The notes below the pieces were generated by a model. It saw only the letters and a program-made list of their open reading frames with translations, had not been told where the DNA came from and made no database searches. Positions 16,672-23,648 of a stretch of DNA of 64,000 bases are shown here, piece by piece (position 1 is the first letter of the stretch; each line of letters begins with the position of its first letter). The stretch comes from Nocardioides sp. (GTDB lineage Bacteria > Actinomycetota > Actinomycetes > Propionibacteriales > Nocardioidaceae), in assembly GCF_030019515.1 (NCBI RefSeq), contig NZ_JASEEQ010000013.1, positions 87,663 through 151,662 on the forward strand. The letters run 5' to 3'. The position numbers were made by a program, and so were the translations under genes.

Positions 16672-18045
16672 CCGTGCCGCCAGCTCCGACCAGGACTCCG
16701 CAATGCCGTCGGCGAGCACCTGGAGGTCCGGCACCGACTCGTGGTCGCCGGTCAGCCCGAAGGCCAACGCGTCCTGGTAGGAGAGCATCGCGATGCCGAC
16801 GCGGACGTGGTCGGCGATCGGCACCCACGGGACCATCGAGCGCACCGGCCGGCCCAGGCAGTACAGCGGCACGCGGGGGCCGGGGACGTTCGTGGTCACC
16901 GTCGTCACCTGGTGCTGCGGGAACCGCCAGGCGGTGCGCAGGCCCCACGACACGAGCGGGAAGGGGCCGAGCTCCGCCGTCGAGGTGATGCTCATGCCTG
17001 CCTCCGGCTCGTGGTGGGCGCGCAGTCGGCGGAGCCGCCGGTGCACGGCGTGCACCCGCTCGACCGGGTCGGCCACGTCGACCGGCAGGTAGGGGAGCAG
17101 CAGCGAGACCTGGTTGTCGGTGACCGACTCGTCGCCCTTGGCGCGGGTCGAGACCGGCACCAGGGAGCGGACCGTCCTGGCGTCGGGGCTCTCGCGCCGG
17201 CCCAGCAGCAGCCGACGGAACCCACCGGCGATCGCCGCGAGCGCGACGTCGTTGACGCTCGCGCCGCACCGGCGGCGTACGTCGGCGACCTCGGACATGT
17301 GGACCTCGACCCAGGTGAACCGCCGGTCGGCGCCGATCGGGCCCAGGAGGGAGGACGGGTGCACGGGCCGGGCGGCGCCGCTCAGGTCGAGCAGGCCCCG
17401 GGCGGCGTGGGCGACGGCGTTGGCGGAGCGGACCGGCGTGCGCGAGAGCCGGCCGACGGCGGTCGCCACCCGGGCCGGGTAGCCGGCCAGCTCGCCGAGG
17501 CCGAGGGCCGCGAAGGCCGTCGGGGTCTGCTCACGACCGCACGGGGCGGGCGCCGGGACGAGTGGCGAGGTGTTCGGCGCCAGGTCGAGGAAGAGCCGGT
17601 AGAGGTCGGTCCCGGAGACCCCGTCGGCGAGGCAGTGGTGGACCCGCGAGAGGACCGCCCACTGCCGGTCGGGAAGGCCCTCGATCACCCAGGACTCCCA
17701 CAGCGGGCGGGACCGGTCCATGCGGGGCGCCATCAGCGCGGCCACCAGGCCGGCGACCTCGCTCGGCCCGCCGGGGCGGGGCACGGCGGCGCGCAGCACG
17801 TGGTTGTGCAGGTCGAAGTGCTCGTCGGCCACCCACGCCGGCGCGGCCAGGTCGAACGGCACCGTCCGCAGCCGCTGCCGGTAGCGGGGGACCAGGGGGA
17901 GCCGCGCGTCGACCAGCGCGAGGAACTCGTCGTACCGCGGCGCGGGCCCGTCGAAGACCGCGAGGGAGCCGATGACGAGCGAGACCGCAGGGTCGACGTC
18001 CTCGACCTCGAGGAACGCGTCGGCGAGCGGTGTGAGTCGGTCCAC
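16669..18045 (-). CDS. Wax ester synthase/diacylglycerol acyltransferase (WS/DGAT)
   Basis: This 458-residue acyltransferase would make triacylglycerol or wax esters from acyl-CoA, the storage lipids of actinobacteria. The catalytic HHxxxDG motif is at residues 136-142 (HHCLADG), and the second domain contains the SLVPVSTRAKGDESVTDNQVS and VTTNVPGP signatures of the family. The GTG at 18045 is chosen because AAGGAGT stands 5 nt upstream and the family N-terminus (DRLTPLADAFLEVED) follows at once. It is divergent from a thioesterase gene. A DosR-like inverted repeat lies about 96 bp upstream of the start. Confidence 0.9.
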   Translation of the reverse strand: MDRLTPLADAFLEVEDVDPAVSLVIGSLAVFDGPAPRYDEFLALVDARLPLVPRYRQRLRTVPFDLAAPAWVADEHFDLHNHVLRAAVPRPGGPSEVAGLVAALMAPRMDRSRPLWESWVIEGLPDRQWAVLSRVHHCLADGVSGTDLYRLFLDLAPNTSPLVPAPAPCGREQTPTAFAALGLGELAGYPARVATAVGRLSRTPVRSANAVAHAARGLLDLSGAARPVHPSSLLGPIGADRRFTWVEVHMSEVADVRRRCGASVNDVALAAIAGGFRRLLLGRRESPDARTVRSLVPVSTRAKGDESVTDNQVSLLLPYLPVDVADPVERVHAVHRRLRRLRAHHEPEAGMSITSTAELGPFPLVSWGLRTAWRFPQHQVTTVTTNVPGPRVPLYCLGRPVRSMVPWVPIADHVRVGIAMLSYQDALAFGLTGDHESVPDLQVLADGIAESWSELAAR

Positions 18046-18140
18046 CGGGGACTCCTTCCCGCGACCAGTCTCAGCGCGTGCCTGCCCGAGCACCCGGGCC
18101 GACCGGCCCCTGCCGGGGCGCCGCGGGTCCCCGGGGTCCT

Positions 18141-18154
18141 GGGCCCAAAGGCCC
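18141..18154. promoter_or_regulatory. DosR/DevR-like inverted repeat
   Basis: GGGCC-CAAA-GGCCC is a perfect 5-bp inverted repeat with a 4-bp spacer in the 235-bp gap between the divergent WS/DGAT and thioesterase genes. It resembles DosR-family operators (GGGAC-N4-GTCCC type). The regulator is inferred. Confidence 0.35.
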
Positions 18155-18268
18155 TACGAGCGCACGACGGGTCCGAGGAGGCTCCCCGATGCGGTTCCTC
18201 CGACCGGCGTCACGGTCGGTCGAGCCGCTGGCGGGCCACTGACCGCCGGGGTGGTCGCACGCCGGCGG

Positions 18269-18274
18269 TAGCGT
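18269..18274 (+). promoter_or_regulatory. -10 box TAGCGT, leaderless start
   Basis: The hexamer ends 6 nt before the ATG of the thioesterase gene. Confidence 0.55.
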
Positions 18275-18280
18275 GCCGGC

Positions 18281-18799
18281 ATGGCACCGGATCCGGACCT
18301 GCACGGCCTGCCGCCGTCCTACGCACGCGTCTCGCTGGCAGTGGTCACCTCCAGCGCGCACGCGAACCTGCTGGGCAACATCCACGGCGGCGAGATCGCG
18401 AAGCTGGCCGACTCGACCGCGGGCGCCGTCGCGGCGCGGCACAGCGGCGGGCCCGCGGTCACCGCGGTCATGGACGAGATGGCGTTCCTGGAGCCGGTGC
18501 ACGTCGGCGACATCGTCCGGACCATGGCACAGGTCAACTGGGCCGGCCGGTCCTCGATGGAGATCGGCGTGCGGGTCGAGACCCAGCCGTGGAACGACCC
18601 GTCGACGACCTCGTTGCACGTGGCGTCGGCGTACTTCGTGTTCGTCGCCATCGATGGGGCCGGGCAGGCGCGCCGGGTGCCGGGCCTGGTGCCGGAGACC
18701 CCGGACGAGATCCGCCGGATGCGCGAGGCCGAGATCCGCCGGGCGAACCGGCTGTCGCGGCGCGAGGCGATCGAGGCGGGCCGCCACCCCGGCCCCTGA
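18281..18799 (+). CDS. Acyl-CoA thioesterase (hotdog fold)
   Basis: This 172-residue protein has the hotdog fold of the YciA/ACOT (cytoplasmic acyl-CoA hydrolase) group, which cleaves acyl-CoA to free acid and CoA. The conserved segment ANLLGNIHGGEIAKLAD (about residues 28-44) carries the typical Asn-x-His-Gly-Gly and Asp, followed by MDEMAFLEPVHVGDIV and a VRVETQ strand. A charged C-terminal extension (EIRRMREAEIRRANRLSRREA) follows the fold. It is divergent from the WS/DGAT gene, linking it to lipid turnover by context only. Confidence 0.88.
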   Translation: MAPDPDLHGLPPSYARVSLAVVTSSAHANLLGNIHGGEIAKLADSTAGAVAARHSGGPAVTAVMDEMAFLEPVHVGDIVRTMAQVNWAGRSSMEIGVRVETQPWNDPSTTSLHVASAYFVFVAIDGAGQARRVPGLVPETPDEIRRMREAEIRRANRLSRREAIEAGRHPGP

Positions 18800-18829
18800 T
18801 CGCAGGTCCTTCGGCGCGTCGCGCCGGAT

Positions 18830-18853
18830 TGTGACGGGTGTGACTGGTGATAC
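18830..18853 (+). promoter_or_regulatory. MtrA-like direct repeats (TGTGAC, 9-bp period)
   Basis: TGTGAC occurs at 18830-18835 and again at 18839-18844, with a degenerate third copy TGATAC at 18848-18853, so the period is 9 bp. The complement GTCACA matches the 9-mer direct-repeat motif described for MtrA in M. tuberculosis. It ends about 50 bp before the LCP start. Confidence 0.5.
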
Positions 18854-18901
18854 TGGCGAGCAGCAGTACCCTTCCCCGTTCCACAGCAGAGAGGCATCTC
18901 G

Positions 18902-20347
18902 ATGCCGCCCGTCTCTTCCCCCGGGTCGCATGACAGCCACGGTCCGCGCTCCACCGCGGTCGACCGCGCCGCTCGGGTGCGCTTCCGCAGGGCCATGGCC
19001 CTGATGCTGATGACCCTGCTCCTCCCCGGCTCGGCCCAGCTCGTGGCCGGCAACCGCAGGGTCGGCATCGCCGCGCTGCGGATCTGGCTCGTGCTGGTGG
19101 CGACGTTCCTGGCCACGCTGGTCGTCGGGATCTTCTGGCACGAGCTGATCTTCCGGCTCGCCTCGGACACCTTCGCGCTGTTCTGGATCCGGGTCGGGCT
19201 GATGGCGCTCGCCACGGGGTGGGCGGTCCTCTTCTTCGACGCCTGGCGGATCGGCCAGCCGCTCACGCTCAGCCTCGGCCACCGGCGCGCGGTCGTCGGC
19301 GTCAACGGCGTGCTGTGCCTGACCGTGGCGGGCTCGCTCCTCTTCGGCGCGCACCTCGTCGGCGTGCAGCGGCACCTGATGCTCACGATGTTCGGCAGCG
19401 ACCAGGTCACCGGCGCCCACGACGGCCGCTACAACGTGCTGCTCCTCGGCGGCGACTCCGGCGCGGGCCGCTGGGGACTTCGCCCGGACTCGATGACCGT
19501 CGCGAGCATCGACGCCGACACCGGGCGCACGGTGTTGATCTCGCTGCCGCGCAACATGCAGAACTTCCCGTTCGTGCGGGGATCGGTGATGCACGAGCAG
19601 TTCCCCGACGGCTTCGACGCCGACTACCTCAACGGCGTCAGCACCTGGGCCGGCGACAACACCGAGCTGTTCCGCGGGTCCGACAATCCCGGGGTGGACG
19701 CCACGATCATGGCGATCGAGGGGATCACCGGCCTGAAGATCAACTACTGGGCGATGGTCAACCTCGAGGGCTTCAAGGACCTGGTCGACGCGGTCGGCGG
19801 GGTCACCCTCAACGTGCGCCAGCCGATCCCGGTCGGTGGCCTCGGTGACGACGTCACCGGCTACATCCAGCCGGGCGTCCGCAGGCTCGACGGCCACGAC
19901 ACGCTGTGGTTCGCGCGCGCCCGCGACGACTCCGACGACTACTCCCGGATGGCCCGGCAGAAGTGCGTGATGAACGCCATGCTCCAGCAGATCAGCCCGC
20001 AGGTGGCGCTGCGCAACTTCGAGAAGATCGCGGACGCGAGCTCGGCGATGATCTCGACCAACATCCCCGGCAGCGAGGTGGACCGGTTCATCTCGCTGGC
20101 CCTCAAGGCCCGCAACCAGAAGGTCTCGACGCTCTCGCTGGTGCCGCCGATGATCAACACGGCCGATCCGGACATCAGGCTGATCAAGACGAAGGTCGCC
20201 GAGTCGATCGACCGTGCCGAGGGCACCGCCCCGCCGCCGAACAAGCAGAAGCGCCACGACGGCGACCCGGTCACCGGCGGCTCGATCGGCTCGTTCAGCA
20301 CCGGCTACGCCGCCAACGAGGCCGACGACCTGGGCTCCGCCTGTTAG
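18902..20347 (+). CDS. LCP (LytR-CpsA-Psr) family protein with multi-helix membrane anchor
   Basis: This 481-residue protein is a second cell-wall polymer ligase. Unlike the usual single-helix LCP protein, it has about four hydrophobic segments in residues 34-160 (including LVLVATFLATLVVGIF, GLMALATGWAVLFF and VNGVLCLTVAGSLLFG) before the LCP domain at about residues 175-420. Conserved parts are LLLGGDSGAGRWGLRPDSMTV, LISLPRNMQNFPF, LVDAVGGVTLNV and FARARDDSDDYSRMARQKCVM. It leads the galactan gene island, in line with a role in attaching the polymer. AGAGAGG precedes the ATG. MtrA-like repeats lie just upstream. Confidence 0.92.
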   Translation: MPPVSSPGSHDSHGPRSTAVDRAARVRFRRAMALMLMTLLLPGSAQLVAGNRRVGIAALRIWLVLVATFLATLVVGIFWHELIFRLASDTFALFWIRVGLMALATGWAVLFFDAWRIGQPLTLSLGHRRAVVGVNGVLCLTVAGSLLFGAHLVGVQRHLMLTMFGSDQVTGAHDGRYNVLLLGGDSGAGRWGLRPDSMTVASIDADTGRTVLISLPRNMQNFPFVRGSVMHEQFPDGFDADYLNGVSTWAGDNTELFRGSDNPGVDATIMAIEGITGLKINYWAMVNLEGFKDLVDAVGGVTLNVRQPIPVGGLGDDVTGYIQPGVRRLDGHDTLWFARARDDSDDYSRMARQKCVMNAMLQQISPQVALRNFEKIADASSAMISTNIPGSEVDRFISLALKARNQKVSTLSLVPPMINTADPDIRLIKTKVAESIDRAEGTAPPPNKQKRHDGDPVTGGSIGSFSTGYAANEADDLGSAC

Positions 20348-20350
20348 GGG

Positions 20351-20493
20351 CGAGTCGGCGCGTCTTGCTCACCCCAGACCGCCGAGTCGGCGCGTCTTGC
20401 CCGGCCCGCGGGCAAGTTGCGCCGACTCGGCTCGCGTCCGCGGGCAAGTTGCGCCGACTCGGACCCCGCCCCCGGGCAGGTCGCGTCGACTCG
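20351..20493. repeat. Cluster of five 18-bp repeats, two direct and three inverted
   Basis: Two copies of CGAGTCGGCGCGTCTTGC (20351-20368, 20383-20400) are followed by three inverted copies: GCAAGTTGCGCCGACTCG at 20412-20429 and 20444-20461, and a degenerate one at 20476-20493. Copies 2 and 3 can form a long stem. The cluster fills the gap between the LCP and first glycosyltransferase genes. Confidence 0.9.
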
Positions 20494-20498
20494 GACCC

Positions 20499-20504
20499 TA
20501 GGCT
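20499..20504 (+). promoter_or_regulatory. -10 box TAGGCT, leaderless start
   Basis: The hexamer ends 6 nt before the GTG start of the glycosyltransferase at 20511 and lies just after the last repeat of the cluster. Confidence 0.5.
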
Positions 20505-20510
20505 GGACGC

Positions 20511-21458
20511 GTGAGCCAGCAGCCCCAGCACCGACGCGTGGTGGCTGTCGTGGTCACCTACGACCGGCTCGGACTGCTGCAACGGCTGCTCGAGCGCCTC
20601 GACCAGGTGCCGGAGCTGAGCGAGATCCTCGTGGTCGACAACGCCTCGACCGACGGCAGCGGGGAGTGGCTCGCGGGCCTCGACGACCGGGACGCGGGCG
20701 AGGGGCGCCCGACGACCCCGGTGCTCGGTCGCACCCTGGCCGAGAACGGCGGCGGCGCGCGCGGCTTCCACGACGGCCTCGCCTGGGCGATGGAGCGGGG
20801 CGCCGACCTGACGTGGCTGATGGACGACGACGGACTGCCCGAGCCGGACTGCCTCTCGCGCCTGCTCGCCGAGGACGACCTCGACTTCTGGGGCCCGGTC
20901 GTCGTCGACCAGGACCAGCCGGACCGGCTGGTCTTCCCGATCCGGCTGCCCGGTGGCACCCGCGTGGTGCACGGCCTGCCGGACGTGGAGCGCGCGGCGG
21001 CCGACGGCCGGATCGACGGCATCGTGATCCCCTTCAACGGCGTGCTCGTCACCCGCGAGCTCGTCGCTCGGATCGGGCTCCCGCGCGCCGAGTACTTCAT
21101 CTGGGGCGACGACCACGAGTACCGGCTGCGCGCGGAGGCGGCCGGGGCCCGGATCGCCACCGTCGTCGGCGCCCGCGTCCACCACCCGGCGGTCGGGAGC
21201 CTCGGCGCGCCGATGATGTTCGGGCGGACGACGTACAACCACAGCCCGAGCGACCTCAAGCACTACTGCATGGCCCGCAACAACCTCCTGAACCTGCGCG
21301 AGTACCGCGGTTGGCCGCATGCGCTCGCGTTCGTGGCGAAGACCGCGTGGTTCTACACGTTCACCCGCCCCGACCCCCGTCGGCTGGTGCTCAGCGTCCG
21401 CGCGATGTACGCCGGTCTCCGCGGCGACTTCGGCGGGCACCGGAGGTTCCTGCGATGA
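20511..21458 (+). CDS. Glycosyltransferase family 2, galactofuranosyl/rhamnosyl type
   Basis: This 315-residue cytoplasmic-face GT-A glycosyltransferase transfers a sugar from a nucleotide donor to a growing lipid-linked chain. The N-terminal VVAVVVTYDRLGLLQRLLERL and LVVDNAST strands, the DDD metal site (LMDDDGLPEPDC, about residue 105) and the later FIWGDDHEYRLRAEAAG acceptor loop are typical of the family that includes GlfT1. The conserved HYCMARNNLLNLREY near residue 245 is shared with rhamnosyl- and galactofuranosyltransferases. Its stop overlaps the ATG of the next glycosyltransferase by 4 bp. The exact sugar is unknown; context points to the galactan linker. Confidence 0.88.
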   Translation: MSQQPQHRRVVAVVVTYDRLGLLQRLLERLDQVPELSEILVVDNASTDGSGEWLAGLDDRDAGEGRPTTPVLGRTLAENGGGARGFHDGLAWAMERGADLTWLMDDDGLPEPDCLSRLLAEDDLDFWGPVVVDQDQPDRLVFPIRLPGGTRVVHGLPDVERAAADGRIDGIVIPFNGVLVTRELVARIGLPRAEYFIWGDDHEYRLRAEAAGARIATVVGARVHHPAVGSLGAPMMFGRTTYNHSPSDLKHYCMARNNLLNLREYRGWPHALAFVAKTAWFYTFTRPDPRRLVLSVRAMYAGLRGDFGGHRRFLR

Positions 21459-22375
21459 GCGCGCGGGAGAGCGTCGCGGTCGTGGTCGTCACCTACAACC
21501 GGGCCGACCTGCTCGCGCACATGCTGGACGGCCTCGCCGCCCAGACCCGGCCGGCCGACGCGATCTTCGTCATCGACAACGCCAGCAGCGACCACACCCG
21601 CGCGCTGCTCACCGAGCAGGTGGCCACCGCCCGCCCCGGGCTGCCGCTGCAGGTCACCCACGTCGAGGAGAACCTCGGCGGCGCCGGTGGGTTCCACCTC
21701 GGGGTGGGCATGGCGCACGCTGCCGGGCACGACCGGATCTGGCTGATGGACGACGACGTCGTGCCCGCGCCCGACTGCCTCGAGGTCCTGCTGGGCCAGG
21801 ACGAGGCCTGCTTGATGTCGGTGCGACAGGACACCCACGGCCGGCTGGTCGAGAAGGCCGCCCTCCGCTTCGACCTGCGCAACCCGCTCGCGGTGCGCCC
21901 GAAGACCGCGATGGTCGAGACCGAGTACGGCAGCCGGGACCGGATGCCGCGCCGTGTCGAGCTCGAGAACGTCGCGTTCGAGGGGTTCCTGCTGCGCCGG
22001 GAGGTCGTGGACGCGATCGGCCTGCCCGACCCGTCGTTCTTCATCTTCTACGACGACGTGGACTACGCCGTGCGCGCGCGCCGCGCCGGCTACCGGATCT
22101 GGGCGGTCCGCGACGCGGTGCTCGTGCGCCAGCTGCCCTTCGACCAGCAGCACGACCTGAGCGGGTGGAAGGGCTACTTCATGTACCGCAACCTGTTCGT
22201 CGTGCACCTGAGGTACGGCGAGAACGTCCTGGTGCGGCTCAAGCCCTGGGCGGTGGCCGCCGCGGTCGTGGTGCTGAGCCCGCTGCGGGGCGGGCGGGCC
22301 GAGGCGCGCAATGTGATCCGGGCCATGCGCGACGCGCGGACGATGCGGTCCGTGCCGTCCCGGTCCGTAGACTGA
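21455..22375 (+). CDS. glfT1: Galactofuranosyltransferase GlfT1-like (GT2)
   Basis: GlfT1 adds the first galactofuranose residues to the rhamnosyl-GlcNAc-diphosphoprenol linker. The 306-residue length equals that of M. tuberculosis GlfT1 (about 304). Features seen are VVVTYNRADLLAHMLDGLAAQT, the DNASSD strand, NLGGAGGFHLGVG, the metal site LMDDDV near residue 100 and FFIFYDDVDYAVRARRAGY near residue 200. The neighbours glf, glfT2, wzm and wzt strongly support the assignment. It begins inside the stop of the preceding gene (ATGA overlap). The ortholog call is from memory of the mycobacterial protein, not from alignment. Confidence 0.8.
   Translation: MSARESVAVVVVTYNRADLLAHMLDGLAAQTRPADAIFVIDNASSDHTRALLTEQVATARPGLPLQVTHVEENLGGAGGFHLGVGMAHAAGHDRIWLMDDDVVPAPDCLEVLLGQDEACLMSVRQDTHGRLVEKAALRFDLRNPLAVRPKTAMVETEYGSRDRMPRRVELENVAFEGFLLRREVVDAIGLPDPSFFIFYDDVDYAVRARRAGYRIWAVRDAVLVRQLPFDQQHDLSGWKGYFMYRNLFVVHLRYGENVLVRLKPWAVAAAVVVLSPLRGGRAEARNVIRAMRDARTMRSVPSRSVD
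22368..22373 (+). promoter_or_regulatory. -10 box TAGACT, possible leaderless start of glf
   Basis: The hexamer ends 8 nt before the GTG of glf and overlaps the last codons of glfT1, so glf may also be transcribed separately. Confidence 0.4.
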
Positions 22376-22381
22376 CGCATC

Positions 22382-23584
22382 GTGGCCTCCTCTGCTCCAG
22401 ACCTCGTCGTCGTCGGCTCCGGCTTCTTCGGCCTCACGATCGCCGAGCGCTGTGCCAACGACCTGGGCCTGAACGTGCTCGTGCTCGAGCGTCGCCACCA
22501 CCTCGGCGGCAACGCGTACTCCGAGCGCGAGCCCGAGACCGGGATCGAGGTGCACAAGTACGGCGCCCACCTCTTCCACACCTCCAACGAGAAGGTGTGG
22601 GAGTACGTCAACCGCTTCACCAGCTTCACCGACTACAAGCACCGGGTGTTCGGGAAGTACCAGGGCCAGGTCTACTCGCTGCCGATGAACCTGGGCCTGA
22701 TCAACCAGTTCTTCGGCAGGAGCCACACCCCCCAGGAGGCTCGCGAGCTGATCGCGGGCCAGGCCAGCGAGATCGACACCGCGGCCGCGCAGAACCTGGA
22801 GGAGAAGGCGATCAGCCTGATCGGCCGGCCGCTCTACGAGGCGTTCATCAAGGGCTACACCGCCAAGCAGTGGCAGACCGACCCCAAGGAGCTCAGCGCG
22901 GAGATCATCACGCGCCTCCCGGTCCGCTACACCTTCGAGAACGGCTGGTTCAGCGACACCCACGAGGGCCTCCCGACCGACGGCTACACCGCCTGGCTGG
23001 AGCGGATGGCCGACCACCCGAACATCGAGGTCCGCCTCGAGACCGACTTCTTCGCCCAGACCGATCGATTCAGGGCCGAGGACTACAAGGGCAAGGTCCC
23101 GATCGTCTACACCGGCCCCGTCGACGAGTACTTCGGCAACTCCGAGGGCCGGCTCTCCTGGCGGACCGTGGACCTGGAGGAGTCGATCGAGGACGTCGAC
23201 GACTTCCAGGGCACCGGCGTCGTCAACTACAACGACCAGGACGTGCCGTTCACCCGCATCATCGAGTTCAAGCACTTCCATCCCGAGCGCGCGAAGACCC
23301 ACCTGCCCGGCAAGACGGTCATCGTCCACGAGTACTCCCGCTTCGCGGAGGACGGCGACGAGCCGTACTACCCGATCAACACCGCCGAGGACCGCGCGAA
23401 GCTGCTCCGCTACCGCGAGCTGGCGAAGAAGGAGCCGATGGTGCTCTTCGGCGGCCGCCTCGGCACCTACAAGTACCTCGACATGCACATGGCCATCGGC
23501 TCGGCCCTCTCCATGTTCGAGAACAAGCTCCGGCCGCACTTCGCCGAAGGCGTGCCCCTCACCAGCGGAGGAGTCGACGATTGA
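22382..23584 (+). CDS. glf: UDP-galactopyranose mutase
   Basis: This flavoenzyme interconverts UDP-galactopyranose and UDP-galactofuranose, the donor for galactan. The 400-residue protein has the N-terminal FAD site VVGSGFFGLTIAE (residues 10-22), the ERRHHLGGNAYSE second dinucleotide motif, KYGAHLFHTSNEKVWEYV, and the conserved arginines in active-site segments (RVFGKYQGQVYSLPMNL, FGGRLGTYKYLDMHMAIGSAL). Length and motifs match full-length enzymes. It sits between glfT1 and glfT2, its direct users. Confidence 0.96.
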   Translation: MASSAPDLVVVGSGFFGLTIAERCANDLGLNVLVLERRHHLGGNAYSEREPETGIEVHKYGAHLFHTSNEKVWEYVNRFTSFTDYKHRVFGKYQGQVYSLPMNLGLINQFFGRSHTPQEARELIAGQASEIDTAAAQNLEEKAISLIGRPLYEAFIKGYTAKQWQTDPKELSAEIITRLPVRYTFENGWFSDTHEGLPTDGYTAWLERMADHPNIEVRLETDFFAQTDRFRAEDYKGKVPIVYTGPVDEYFGNSEGRLSWRTVDLEESIEDVDDFQGTGVVNYNDQDVPFTRIIEFKHFHPERAKTHLPGKTVIVHEYSRFAEDGDEPYYPINTAEDRAKLLRYRELAKKEPMVLFGGRLGTYKYLDMHMAIGSALSMFENKLRPHFAEGVPLTSGGVDD

Positions 23585-23648
23585 GCACCCCACGTCCTCT
23601 GCTTCCCCCGCTGCGCTCCTCCGGCCCACAATTTCGAGGGGACCCCGC

